Shown here in pieces: positions 52,348-61,913 of a DNA stretch of 64,000 bases. The translations under genes and the position numbers were made by a program. The notes under the pieces are model-generated. The model did not search any database and was not told the origin of the DNA. It saw nothing but the letters and a program-made list of their open reading frames with translations. This stretch comes from an uncultured Desulfobulbaceae bacterium (GTDB lineage: Bacteria; Desulfobacterota; Desulfobulbia; Desulfobulbales; Desulfocapsaceae): positions 1 through 64,000 of the forward strand of contig CAMZKN010000026.1 of the NCBI GenBank assembly GCA_947311315.1, written 5' to 3'. Each line of letters begins with the position of its first letter. Positions within the stretch are counted from its first letter, which is position 1.

Positions 52348-53577
52348 TTATGAAGGACTGAGTTTCCCGGTTAATCTAGTCATAGCCTCGGTGACATTTT
52401 CCAGGCTGTTGAAGGCAGAGAGTCGAATATATCCATTGCCGCACTTGCCAAAGCCTGCACCGGGAGTACAGACAACGCCTGTCTCTTTCAGCAGTACATC
52501 AAAAAATTGCCACGAATCCATCCTGCCGTCAATCCAGATATATGGTGAGTTTTTTCCACCAACATATTTATAACCCAGGTTATCCATTGTCTGGCATATT
52601 ACACGGGCGTTGTTCATATAAGAGTCAATCAGTTCTTTGCATTGAACTTTGCCTGCCTGGCTGTAAACTGCCTCAGCTGCTCGTTGAACAGGATAGGATA
52701 CGCCATTGAATTTTGTCGATTGTCTTCTGTTCCATAAACCATGGAGTAACTGTTTGTTTCCGTGACTGTCATAAGCCGTACATTCCTTTGGTACTACAGT
52801 ATATGCGCACCTGGTTCCGGTAAAACCTGCACTTTTAGAAAAACTGCGGAACTCAATGGCGACTTCTTTTGCCCCTTCTACTTCGTAAATAGATTTTGGC
52901 AGAGAGTCATCTGTGATAAATGCTTCGTATGCAGCATCAAAGAGAATTAGAGCTTTGTGTTCTCTGGCGTAATCCACCCAGGTCTTTAATTCGGACTTGG
53001 AAATGGTAGAGCCGGTGGGATTATTGGGAAAACAGAGATAAATCAAATCAACTTTTTCTTGAGGCAGGCTGGGGACAAAGCCATTTTCTTTTGTTGCTTC
53101 AAGATAAACTATGCCCTGGTATCTACCATCAACAAAGGATTCAGATCTTCCAGCCATTACATTTGTATCGAGATATACCGGGTAGACAGGATCGGGCAGT
53201 CCAATTATAGTTGTTTGGGTGAAGAGTTCCTGGAAATTTCCTGTATCACATTTAGCCCCGTCACTGACAAATATTTCATCAGCGCTAATATCAGCACCAC
53301 GACTTTGGAAGTCGTTGCCGGCTATTGTTTGTCTTAAAAACTCATAACCCTGTTCCGGTCCATATCCTCTGAATGTTGCGTCATCTGCCATTTCATCGAT
53401 GGCACTGTGGAATGCTTTGATCGAAGCCGGTGTCAATCCTTTTGTTACATCGCCTATACCAAGTTTAATGATCTCTTTGGAAGGATTGCTTTCCTGAAAA
53501 GCTGCTACACGTTTAGCTATATCGGAAAAGAGATAGGATGCTTGAAGCTTAAGATAATGTTCATTAATTGTAATCAT
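52348..53577 (-). CDS. dapL: LL-diaminopimelate aminotransferase DapL
   Basis: DapL is the PLP enzyme that converts tetrahydrodipicolinate directly to LL-diaminopimelate, bypassing the acylated intermediates of the DapD/DapC/DapE route to lysine and peptidoglycan. Motifs are [42 protein letters not shown] and the PLP-lysine region [14 protein letters not shown]. At 409 residues it is typical. It stands alone. Confidence 0.95.
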   Translation of the reverse strand: MITINEHYLKLQASYLFSDIAKRVAAFQESNPSKEIIKLGIGDVTKGLTPASIKAFHSAIDEMADDATFRGYGPEQGYEFLRQTIAGNDFQSRGADISADEIFVSDGAKCDTGNFQELFTQTTIIGLPDPVYPVYLDTNVMAGRSESFVDGRYQGIVYLEATKENGFVPSLPQEKVDLIYLCFPNNPTGSTISKSELKTWVDYAREHKALILFDAAYEAFITDDSLPKSIYEVEGAKEVAIEFRSFSKSAGFTGTRCAYTVVPKECTAYDSHGNKQLLHGLWNRRQSTKFNGVSYPVQRAAEAVYSQAGKVQCKELIDSYMNNARVICQTMDNLGYKYVGGKNSPYIWIDGRMDSWQFFDVLLKETGVVCTPGAGFGKCGNGYIRLSAFNSLENVTEAMTRLTGKLSPS

Positions 53578-53713
53578 TTATACGTTTACCTGTTGTTTTC
53601 TTAGGAAAAGGGGTTAAGTTATTTTGAAATGATCCAGAAAGATAATAATTATAATTCAATGACAGGGTCTGTCAACTGACAACTCAATATAGATCCCTCA
53701 ATATAAAGGTATA

Positions 53714-56353
53714 ATGACTATGAGTATTGATACTCCAGCTATTATTTATCGAAAAGATTATATGGTTCCTGAATACGTGGTTGACACCATCGATCTTCGT
53801 TTTCAGCTCTATGTAAACAATACTGTTGTTACATCAATTACCACTTTCAGAAAAAAACCTCTTTCTACCAGCGGAGTCGATACACTTCTTTTGAATGGTG
53901 AGGATATTGAGCTTAAAGAGATTTCGCTTGATGGCAGGCAGCTTTCCACAAAAGATTATAATGTTGATAAAAAATCATTACGTATTTTCAACGCACCAAA
54001 TACATTTACACTTGAAATAGTAACCGTTTTATACCCGGCAAAAAACACTACCCTTCAAGGATTATATCAGTCCAATGCAATTTTTTGTACGCAGTGCGAG
54101 GCTGAGGGATTTCGGAGAATTACCTATTTCCCGGATCGACCTGATGTCCTGAGCAAATTTACGACACGAATTGAGTCAGAAAAATCGCTTTGCCCCGTCA
54201 TGCTTTCCAATGGTAATTTAATCGAAAGTGGTGATCTGGATACAAAAAGGCACTATGTGGTCTGGGAGGATCCTTTCCCAAAACCCAGTTATCTTTTTGC
54301 ACTTGTTGCCGGTCCACTTATCAGTGTACCAGATCACTTTAAAACGCGATCTGGTAAAGATGTTAAGCTGAAAATATTTGTCGAAGAGAGGAATAGAGAC
54401 AAATGTGATCATGCAATGACCTCTTTGAAAAAGAGTATGAGGTGGGATGAAGAAAGATTTGGCCTTGAGTATGATCTTGATATTTTTATGATTGTCGCCG
54501 TTGACGATTTTAATATGGGGGCCATGGAGAACAAAGGATTAAATATTTTTAATTCGAAATATGTGCTTTCAACTCCTGAATCGGCAAGTGACCAGGACTA
54601 TATCGGCATAGAGTCAGTGATTGCCCACGAATATTTTCATAATTGGACAGGAAACAGGGTGACATGCAGAGACTGGTTCCAGTTAAGCCTCAAAGAGGGG
54701 CTGACGGTATTTAGAGACCAGGAGTTTTCTTCTGATATGAATTCGCGGTCTGTTCAAAGAATTAACGATGTTCAGGTGTTGAAAAATTATCAGTTCAGAG
54801 AAGATGGCGGGCCGATGGCACATCCTGTGCGGCCTGATTCATTTCTTGAAATAAATAATTTTTATACTGCCACTGTTTACAACAAAGGAGCAGAAGTTAT
54901 CAGAATGATGCAGACTTTGATAGGTAGAGAAAATTTCAGGAAAGGAATGGACCTCTATTTTGAGCGTCATGATGGTCAGGCCGTAACCTGTGATGATTTT
55001 GTGACTGCTATGAGTGATGCATCGGGCGTGGATCTTTCGCATTTTTCTCTCTGGTATAGTCAGGCTGGAACACCTGTTTTAGAAGTAAAGGGTGAATATT
55101 TTGCAGAACAGCGTGAATATCGCTTTACTGTCGTGCAAACGTGTCCAGACACTCCAGGCCAAAATGATAAAGAACCATTTCATATGCCAGTTGCAATTGG
55201 TCTGCTTGGGAAAAGTGGTGCAGACCTGTTGAAAAATATGCCGGACGGGACACAGGTATTAGAGTTGAAAGAAAAAGAGCAGGTTTTTGCTTTTCAAAAT
55301 ATTGTGGAAGAGCCTGTGCTCTCATTTTTGCGTGACTTTTCTGCACCTGTTAAAGTTCTGCCTTTTCAGAGTAGTGAAGAGCTTTCCCATTTAATGAGAT
55401 ACGATTCAAATTTATATAACAGATGGGATGCTGCCACCAGACTTGCCAGTGATACAATCTTGAAAATAGCGGAAGATTTTAGCCAAAAAAGAGAGGTGTC
55501 ACCTAATCATGATTTTTTCGGTGGTGTATCACACAGGCTTTTATCATCTTTTGATGATCCTGCGCTCTATGCGCTTTCACTTGAATTGCCTGCAGAAATG
55601 ACTTTAGCCCAGGATATGGGAGTTATTGATCCAGACGCTCTGCATGACGCCAGACAGTTTGTGAGAAAAGAACTGGCGAAACAGAATAAAGAACACTGGT
55701 TAACACTGTATAAAGACAATAAAGAGCAGGGAGCGTACCTCATCACTCCTGCTGCCATGGGCCGCAGGGCAGTAAAAAACAGGGCACTAAACTATCTGAT
55801 GGCCCTTGATCCTCTTCCTGATGAAGTACTCTCTCTTTGCTCTGAGCAGTACAAAGAATCTTCGAATATGACCGATACCATGGCTGCGTTATCGAACCTT
55901 GTGAATCTTAAAAATGAAAAGATTAGAGAAGAAAGTCTGGATGATTTTTATTCAAGGTGGCATGATAATCCTCTTGTTCTCGACAAATGGTTTGGATTAC
56001 AGGCAATGTCATTTCTTCCAGATACCCTTAAGAAAGTGGAACATTTACTTGAAAATAAGTCATTTTCGATAACTAACCCAAATAAGGTTCGGGCCTTGAT
56101 AGGAACATTTTGCTCCGCAAATCATGTCCGTTTTCATGATAAAAATGGGGAAGGGTACACCTTCCTTGCCGATTACATTATTGAGCTGAATACGATTAAT
56201 CCACAAATTGCCGCACGACTTGTAGCACCATTGATTAACTGGAAACGTTATGATTCAGAACGGCAAATACTTATGCTAAAAGAACTTGATCGTATTGCAG
56301 CCCATGATGGACTGTCGCGTGATGTTTCTGAAATAGTCAATAAAAGTAGATAG
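53714..56353 (+). CDS. pepN: Aminopeptidase N
   Basis: This is an M1-family zinc aminopeptidase acting on small peptides in the cytoplasm. The substrate motif GAMENKGLNIF and the zinc site HEYFHNWTGNRVTCRDW...LKEGLT are intact. The C-terminal helical region extends to residue 879, the normal length for the bacterial PepN type. No signal peptide is present. The ATG at 53714 follows AAAGGT. It stands alone, 136 bases from dapL, with which it diverges. Confidence 0.95.
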   Translation: MTMSIDTPAIIYRKDYMVPEYVVDTIDLRFQLYVNNTVVTSITTFRKKPLSTSGVDTLLLNGEDIELKEISLDGRQLSTKDYNVDKKSLRIFNAPNTFTLEIVTVLYPAKNTTLQGLYQSNAIFCTQCEAEGFRRITYFPDRPDVLSKFTTRIESEKSLCPVMLSNGNLIESGDLDTKRHYVVWEDPFPKPSYLFALVAGPLISVPDHFKTRSGKDVKLKIFVEERNRDKCDHAMTSLKKSMRWDEERFGLEYDLDIFMIVAVDDFNMGAMENKGLNIFNSKYVLSTPESASDQDYIGIESVIAHEYFHNWTGNRVTCRDWFQLSLKEGLTVFRDQEFSSDMNSRSVQRINDVQVLKNYQFREDGGPMAHPVRPDSFLEINNFYTATVYNKGAEVIRMMQTLIGRENFRKGMDLYFERHDGQAVTCDDFVTAMSDASGVDLSHFSLWYSQAGTPVLEVKGEYFAEQREYRFTVVQTCPDTPGQNDKEPFHMPVAIGLLGKSGADLLKNMPDGTQVLELKEKEQVFAFQNIVEEPVLSFLRDFSAPVKVLPFQSSEELSHLMRYDSNLYNRWDAATRLASDTILKIAEDFSQKREVSPNHDFFGGVSHRLLSSFDDPALYALSLELPAEMTLAQDMGVIDPDALHDARQFVRKELAKQNKEHWLTLYKDNKEQGAYLITPAAMGRRAVKNRALNYLMALDPLPDEVLSLCSEQYKESSNMTDTMAALSNLVNLKNEKIREESLDDFYSRWHDNPLVLDKWFGLQAMSFLPDTLKKVEHLLENKSFSITNPNKVRALIGTFCSANHVRFHDKNGEGYTFLADYIIELNTINPQIAARLVAPLINWKRYDSERQILMLKELDRIAAHDGLSRDVSEIVNKSR

Positions 56354-56469
56354 GAAATTATAGTTCAGATGTGCTTCATATTTGTTTATTTTGGACTTCG
56401 AAGCGTAATGTGTTACTCGAGAAGACCAAATTAGACGAAGATGAAGTGCAGCTGGAAAGTTACAAGTCA

Positions 56470-56742
56470 TCACGCTCTTTTGTGACAGAAGAGGCACCGA
56501 TATTTGGGCGGGTGATCCTCCGGCAGGGGAGCTACCTTTCCGGAGTCGTGGCATTCCCCACAGGTTTTTTCAGCTTCCTTCTTGCTTTTTATTTCAAAAA
56601 ATCGATTGTGATTGGTGTCATGGGGTAAAAAAGCAGTTGTTTCCTCTGGTGCATTGTAGAGAAAAAGAAGAATTCCTCCGCAGAGTATGATAAAAAGACT
56701 GTTTACTATTTTTATTTTGTGTGTTTTAAAAAATTCCATCAA
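56470..56742 (-). CDS. Membrane-anchored small diheme cytochrome c
   Basis: This 90-residue protein has an N-terminal transmembrane anchor (IVNSLFIILCGGILLFLY) and two c-type heme-binding sites, CGECH and CLFCH, about 22 residues apart. Additional His residues (LPHDTNHNRF, EDHPP) could be axial ligands. It lies 30 bases downstream of the geranylgeranyl-reductase-like gene on the same strand and near the sdh genes. I do not recognise a named family; a role in membrane electron transfer is likely. Confidence 0.8.
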   Translation of the reverse strand: MMEFFKTHKIKIVNSLFIILCGGILLFLYNAPEETTAFLPHDTNHNRFFEIKSKKEAEKTCGECHDSGKVAPLPEDHPPKYRCLFCHKRA

Positions 56743-56772
56743 TTTATCTCAGAAAAAAGGTTGAGAACGTGC

Positions 56773-57810
56773 TCACTCTCGGGACATCTCGACTGCTTTA
56801 AAATTTATAAGTCTTGTTTTCAAGGCAACAAAGAGCAGCTCAAAAAGAAATGTTGAAAGGATATTACTTTTACCGGCAAAAGCCACCATTCTTTTGTGTC
56901 GCCTATGATTCTTTATTATGTTCTTCAGTTCATCGCAACGATATAAAGGGTCATGTATTCGTTTGGCAACGGTTTCTCCAGAGACTATAGCTGAGTAAAT
57001 TCCCTCTCCTGTCAAGCCGGAGGCAAGACCGGCTGCATCTCCGATGAGAAAAATATTGCCAAAATGATATCCTTTAAAATCGTAATTAATATATCCTGCT
57101 GAAGGCTGTACCCCTTTAAGAGAAAATCCCTGTTGTTTCGCCCATCGAAGAAAATTTTTATGTAATATTCCAGCTTTGAGTTTTTTATTGTCGACATATG
57201 CACCTATTGAGATGCTTCCGTTGTATGGGAAGATCCAACTGTATCCACTTTTAAAAAGAGAACTGTTCAGATACCAGTGCATATCATGTATGTTGCCTGG
57301 AATTTGATAATTTATGCCAATGCCAACGGATAAAACGGGTAGATCGAGATACCTTCTCACCATAGAAGAAGATCCATCAGCCCCGACCAGGTGGGTGAAA
57401 ATTTCCTGTTGATGTTTTTTGGTTACAGTATCAGTGTAGTTCAGACGTGTGCCATTTTCAATAGATGTAACATTGCACCCCAAACGAATCTCAGCACCTG
57501 CCTGTAGCGCTTTTTGTGCCATGTGGCGACCAAGTTTTTCTCTATTTATTGTGGCGATAATAGGGGTGGGAGAGGAAACGCATGTGTTCTGGTAACGAGT
57601 GTGAATGAATTGTTTGGTGAAAACTTTTTCATGAAGAGCATCAGGAACTTTTTTTATAAGACCGTTCCAGGTAATGCCACCTCCACACGCTTTTTTGCCA
57701 ATGATACTCTGTCGTTCGAGAACAAGGGTGCTCAGGCCAAGTGTTGCCGTACGTTCGGCGCATGCAAGTCCCCCCGGTCCTGCTCCTACAATTATAACGT
57801 CGTATCGCAT
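56773..57810 (-). CDS. Geranylgeranyl-reductase-family FAD-dependent oxidoreductase
   Basis: This 345-residue flavoprotein begins with the FAD-binding RYDVIIVGAGPGGLACAER, then GADGSSSMVRRYLD and the second FAD motif GNIFLIGDAAGLASGLTGEGIYSAI. The segment KKACGGGITWNGL is typical of the family that reduces isoprenoid chains (archaeal lipids, chlorophyll phytol, menaquinone side chain). The ORF track adds 15 residues before MRYDV that look unlike the family, though a start at 57840 cannot be excluded. It sits between the diheme cytochrome gene and sdhB. Confidence 0.87.
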   Translation of the reverse strand: MRYDVIIVGAGPGGLACAERTATLGLSTLVLERQSIIGKKACGGGITWNGLIKKVPDALHEKVFTKQFIHTRYQNTCVSSPTPIIATINREKLGRHMAQKALQAGAEIRLGCNVTSIENGTRLNYTDTVTKKHQQEIFTHLVGADGSSSMVRRYLDLPVLSVGIGINYQIPGNIHDMHWYLNSSLFKSGYSWIFPYNGSISIGAYVDNKKLKAGILHKNFLRWAKQQGFSLKGVQPSAGYINYDFKGYHFGNIFLIGDAAGLASGLTGEGIYSAIVSGETVAKRIHDPLYRCDELKNIIKNHRRHKRMVAFAGKSNILSTFLFELLFVALKTRLINFKAVEMSRE

Positions 57811-57891
57811 ACTTATAAAATTACAAAAAAAACCTGTCATGAACGTTAAGCTCAAGACAGGTTTCTAGTCAGAATTATAAATGTATAACCA

Positions 57892-58650
57892 TTAATCGTC
57901 TTTTAACAAAACAGCAGAAAGATATTCTCTGTTGAGACGAGCAATATTTCTAATGGAAATACCTTTAGGGCAGACAGCCTCACATTCTTTGGCGTTTGTG
58001 CAGTTACCAAATCCCTCTTCATCCATTGTTGTAACCATTGCCGTTGCACGTTGTTTGCGTTCAGCATGGCCCTGGGGCAGGAGTGCAAGTTGAGAAACCT
58101 TAGCACTGGTGAAAAGCATGGCGGCACCATTAGGGCAACTGGCGACACAGGCGCCACAACCTATACAGGCAGCAGCATCCATTGCATATTCCGCTTTTAC
58201 CTGCGAAATAGGAATCGTGTTGCCATCAGGAGTCCCGCCGGTGTTCACTGACACATATCCACCGGCCTGGATGATACGATCAAAGGCGGATCGGTCAACC
58301 AGAAGGTCTTTTTTTACAGGGAACGCACGGGAGCGAAAAGGTTCGATAACAATTGTATCGCCATCAGAAAAATTACGCATATGCAGTTGGCATAGAGTGA
58401 TTTCTTTTTCAGGGCCATGAGCAACGCCATCAATCACGGCACCACACATACCGCAGATGCCTTCACGACAATCATGATCAAAAACCACTGGATTTTTGCT
58501 TTCCTTCGTGAGTTTCTCATTGAGAACATCTAGCATTTCAAGGAAGGACATGTCGGTATGAATCCCATCCAGAGAGTATGTTTCCAGATTGCCAAGTGCG
58601 TCACTATTTGGTTGTCGCCATATTTTCAGCGTCAGATTAATGCTGCTCAT
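57892..58650 (-). CDS. sdhB: Succinate dehydrogenase/fumarate reductase iron-sulfur subunit
   Basis: This is the electron-transfer subunit of the succinate:menaquinone complex. The N-terminal 2Fe-2S domain shows [15 protein letters not shown] followed by TLCQLHM. The C-terminal clusters are in [15 protein letters not shown] and [16 protein letters not shown], fitting the 4Fe-4S/3Fe-4S pattern. At 252 residues, with the [10 protein letters not shown] spacer, it resembles the epsilon/delta-proteobacterial and Bacteroides-type enzymes. It follows sdhA by 51 bases and sits last in sdhC-A-B. Confidence 0.95.
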   Translation of the reverse strand: MSSINLTLKIWRQPNSDALGNLETYSLDGIHTDMSFLEMLDVLNEKLTKESKNPVVFDHDCREGICGMCGAVIDGVAHGPEKEITLCQLHMRNFSDGDTIVIEPFRSRAFPVKKDLLVDRSAFDRIIQAGGYVSVNTGGTPDGNTIPISQVKAEYAMDAAACIGCGACVASCPNGAAMLFTSAKVSQLALLPQGHAERKQRATAMVTTMDEEGFGNCTNAKECEAVCPKGISIRNIARLNREYLSAVLLKDD

Positions 58651-58701
58651 ATTATCTCTACCTTAAGATTTCAGATTAAAGTCGGCCATTAACGTTGAGC
58701 G

Positions 58702-60630
58702 TTATTTGTAGCTTCTCTGGCTGGGAGTAACAAATTCAAAAGCCAGTTCTTCTTTATGTAGAGCCGGCTCGTTATCCTCTCCAAGATGTTCCCAGACGGA
58801 AACGTGTGAATAATTTTTATCGTCCCGTTTTGCTTCATTTTCTTCGGTCTGGCTTTCTTCACGCAAATGACAGCCACAGGATTCTTCTCTTGCCAGCGCG
58901 TCGCGAATCATAATGTCTGCAAATTCAAGAAAATCTGCAAGACGACCAGCCCTTTCAAGAGACTGATTCAGTTCTTTTCCTTCGCCGGGAATGTACACAT
59001 AGTCCCAGAATTTCTGCTTGATTTTCGGAAGTTCTTCAAGTGCTTTTTCTAAATCAGCTTTATTACGGGCCATGCCGCAGTTATCCCACATTAAATGGCC
59101 AAGTTCTTTATGAATCTCATCGACTGTGAATTTTCCTGCAGGGCCTCCTGCACTGTTTTTCAACAGTTTTGCTATCCTATCTTCAACTTCTCGCCTTGAC
59201 GAGAGAAAAGCTTCATCGTGATGGCTTATGGTGTCCAGTTTGTTTGTTCCAAGATAGTGCGCAATGGACGTTGCGATAACGAAATAACCATCAGCAAGCC
59301 CCTGCATGAGAGCACTTGCACCAAGGCGGTTCGCCCCATGATCAGAGAAATTGCACTCGCCGATGGCAAAAAGGCCGGGGATAGTGCTCATCAGATCATA
59401 ATCAACCCATAAGCCACCCATAGTATAATGGACAGCAGGATAGATCATCATTGGCTCTTCCATCGGATTACTGTCGGTAATCTTTTCATACATCTGGAAA
59501 AGATTACCATATTTTTTCATAATGGTATCTTTGCCGTCACGCTTAATTGCTTCCGCAAAATCAAGATAGACCGCAAGGCCTGTGTTGCCTACTCCTTTAC
59601 CCTGATCACACTGTTCTTTGGCATTTCTTGATGCTACATCTCTTGGAACAAGGTTGCCAAAGCTTGGGTATTTGTTTTCGAGATAATAGTCGCGCTCTTC
59701 TTCAGGAATATCTGCAGGATTCCTGGTATCTCCATTTTTCTTGGGAACCCAAACTCTACCGTCGTTTCTCAGACTTTCACTCATCAATGTGAGTTTGGAC
59801 TGATAATCACCATGCACCGGAATACACGTCGGGTGAATTTGCACAAAAGACGGGTTTGCAAATCCTGCCCCACGTTTATGAGCTCTCCAGGCAGATGTAA
59901 CATTTGAAGCCATGGCATTAGTAGAAAGAAAATAGACGTTTCCATACCCGCCTGTAGCAAGAATAACCACATCAGCAGAAAAGCTTTCTATTTCGCCGGT
60001 CATGATATTTCGTGTTGTGATTCCTCTTGCCTTTCCGTCAGCAATAACCACATCCATCATTTCCCGCCGGGTATACATCTCAACTTTGCCTTCGTGTATT
60101 TGTCGGGAAAGAGCACTGTAGGCACCAAGGAGTAGTTGTTGTCCGGTTTGACCACGAGCATAAAATGTTCTCGAAACCTGGGCTCCGCCAAAAGATCTAT
60201 TGGCAAGAGTTCCACCATACTCTCTAGCGAAAGGAACACCCTGGGCAACACACTGATCTATGATCTGATTGCTCACTTCGGCTAGTCTGTATACATTCGC
60301 CTCTCTAGAGCGAAAATCACCACCTTTTATAGTGTCATAAAAGAGCCGATGAACGGAATCACCATCGTTTTGGTAATTTTTGGCAGCGTTTATGCCACCT
60401 TGGGCTGCTATGGAGTGGGCACGCCTTGGACTATCTGAGATACAAAAAGATTTAACCTGATAGCCCTGTTCAGCAAGCGTTGCAGCAGCGGATGCTCCTG
60501 CTAGTCCTGTTCCAACAACGATTGCGCTGTATTTTCTTCTGTTGGCTGGATTAACAAGCTTGTTGGAAAACTGATGGTTCTTCCATTTTTCTGCAAGAGG
60601 GCCAGAAGGTACACGAGAATTGAGTTCCAT
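58702..60630 (-). CDS. sdhA: Succinate dehydrogenase/fumarate reductase flavoprotein subunit
   Basis: This is the catalytic subunit interconverting succinate and fumarate with covalently bound FAD. The FAD-binding start is [34 protein letters not shown] carries the flavinylated His, and [22 protein letters not shown] and [15 protein letters not shown] hold active-site residues. At 642 residues it belongs to the long type used with a single diheme cytochrome b subunit. It lies between sdhC and sdhB on the minus strand. Confidence 0.96.
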   Translation of the reverse strand: MELNSRVPSGPLAEKWKNHQFSNKLVNPANRRKYSAIVVGTGLAGASAAATLAEQGYQVKSFCISDSPRRAHSIAAQGGINAAKNYQNDGDSVHRLFYDTIKGGDFRSREANVYRLAEVSNQIIDQCVAQGVPFAREYGGTLANRSFGGAQVSRTFYARGQTGQQLLLGAYSALSRQIHEGKVEMYTRREMMDVVIADGKARGITTRNIMTGEIESFSADVVILATGGYGNVYFLSTNAMASNVTSAWRAHKRGAGFANPSFVQIHPTCIPVHGDYQSKLTLMSESLRNDGRVWVPKKNGDTRNPADIPEEERDYYLENKYPSFGNLVPRDVASRNAKEQCDQGKGVGNTGLAVYLDFAEAIKRDGKDTIMKKYGNLFQMYEKITDSNPMEEPMMIYPAVHYTMGGLWVDYDLMSTIPGLFAIGECNFSDHGANRLGASALMQGLADGYFVIATSIAHYLGTNKLDTISHHDEAFLSSRREVEDRIAKLLKNSAGGPAGKFTVDEIHKELGHLMWDNCGMARNKADLEKALEELPKIKQKFWDYVYIPGEGKELNQSLERAGRLADFLEFADIMIRDALAREESCGCHLREESQTEENEAKRDDKNYSHVSVWEHLGEDNEPALHKEELAFEFVTPSQRSYK

Positions 60631-60700
60631 ATTTGTAAACCTTGGCTAATTCTATTAATGAATGTTTCTTCTTAAAAAGAGACGGTTATAACGCTGGTGA

Positions 60701-61348
60701 TTAAAATGACGATCCGAGGCCGGTCATAAAATAAAAAGCTACTCCACCAAAAATCACAAAAAAGAATACAGGTACAGCTATTGTGAGTCTGGCAAGTAAA
60801 ATATCATAGCGAGGATGACTGATTCCAAATGTTTGTAACATGCTCCAGAAACCGTGGCTGAGATGAATAGCCAGGGCCAGAAAAGCAACTATATAGAAAA
60901 GGGCGTAAAAGAAGTTGCTCAATAGCTCTTTGACGGTTACTGAAATATTTACGTCTTCAGACGAAAAGGTAAATCCGAAGATATGAACGAACAGAAAAGC
61001 AAGAATAACAAGCCCTGTATACGGCATTGTTTCGGATGCAAAAGAATTCTTCACTACTCGGGTTGAAACGGCATATCTGGATTTTGCCACCTGGCGGTTT
61101 TCGTAGAAAAGAAAGAGACCTACACCAATATGGGCAAAGACAATCAGCAGGATCGATAAGCTGAAAATGATAACGATGAGGGGGTGGCTATGCAGTTCAT
61201 CCGCATAACTTTGAAAGACATCACTGCTCATGAATATTGTTGCGTTACCGGCAGCATGGGTAAACAAAAACAGGACTAACAGCAACCCTGTAGTTGCCAT
61301 CACGAGTTTTTTGCCAATCGAAGACATCAAAAATCTGACAAGCCACAT
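60701..61348 (-). CDS. sdhC: Succinate dehydrogenase/fumarate reductase cytochrome b subunit
   Basis: This is the membrane anchor with about five transmembrane segments. It carries several membrane His residues (LFTHAAGN, FAHIGVG, FVHIFGF, AIHLSHGFWSMLQTFG) that fit the diheme, one-subunit (type B, cytochrome b558) anchors. No sdhD follows, in agreement. Type B enzymes work with menaquinone and may run as fumarate reductase or as reverse-flow-driven succinate dehydrogenase. The start at 61348 follows AAGGTG. Confidence 0.92.
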   Translation of the reverse strand: MWLVRFLMSSIGKKLVMATTGLLLVLFLFTHAAGNATIFMSSDVFQSYADELHSHPLIVIIFSLSILLIVFAHIGVGLFLFYENRQVAKSRYAVSTRVVKNSFASETMPYTGLVILAFLFVHIFGFTFSSEDVNISVTVKELLSNFFYALFYIVAFLALAIHLSHGFWSMLQTFGISHPRYDILLARLTIAVPVFFFVIFGGVAFYFMTGLGSSF

Positions 61349-61913
61349 AAATACACCTTGAATGAAGAGTTAGGAGTTAATAGCTCAACCACGGTATGCT
61401 GAACAACAAGCCGAGGTAAGCGCCCCAGTAAAAACAAGATAATTTGCCAAGGCACCGATTAATTTGCGTTCATAATATAAAAAAACTGAAAAAAGAAAAG
61501 GGGTTTTTAATATTTTAACGGCAAGTAACAGAAATAATATCATTTCTCATGATATTGATAATTTCGTAATACCTCTAACTCTTCGGTATTCCCACACATA
61601 CTAAAACTGCACTTGTTTTATCAATAATATTTGAACAAGACGGGACTTTTCCTGATGCTTTGATGGATTCAGCCCATGCAATCACAAAGTACAAACGAAA
61701 CGTAACTACTCACAGGTGCACCATATTCGTACAGGCACATTTGACCGTTATAGCGCCTCTATACTGGCAAATGTGACCGTGCGCAGATGGGGGGCCTGTG
61801 AGCAGTTACAACGAAACTATTGTCCAAATCCTCGTATTAGTGATATGGTACCTCCGCTTATGCTCGAGTTCTTCTCCTGCTTACAATGAAACGCTCTGTG
61901 GAGATTTTAAATT
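61349..61913. other. Intergenic region between sdhC and the DUF445 gene
   Basis: This divergent gap of 565 bases must hold promoters for both the sdh operon and the DUF445 gene. I see no ORF with coding character. The only recognisable structure is the palindromic MITE-like element at 61696-61817. Confidence 0.5.
61696..61817. repeat. MITE-like palindromic element, copy 2
   Basis: The outer inverted repeats are CGAAACGTAACTACTCACAGG and CCTGTGAGCAGTTACAACGAAAC. An inner pair, CACATTTG/CAAATGTG, surrounds a short loop, so the whole 122-base unit can fold into a nested hairpin. It matches copy 1 at 30881-31019 (for example AGATGGGGGGCCTGTGAGC is identical). It carries no ORF. Confidence 0.75.

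Noticed and set aside
56371-56628. 85-residue plus-strand ORF after pepN
   Set aside because: It lies opposite the diheme cytochrome gene, which has a membrane anchor and two CxxCH motifs.
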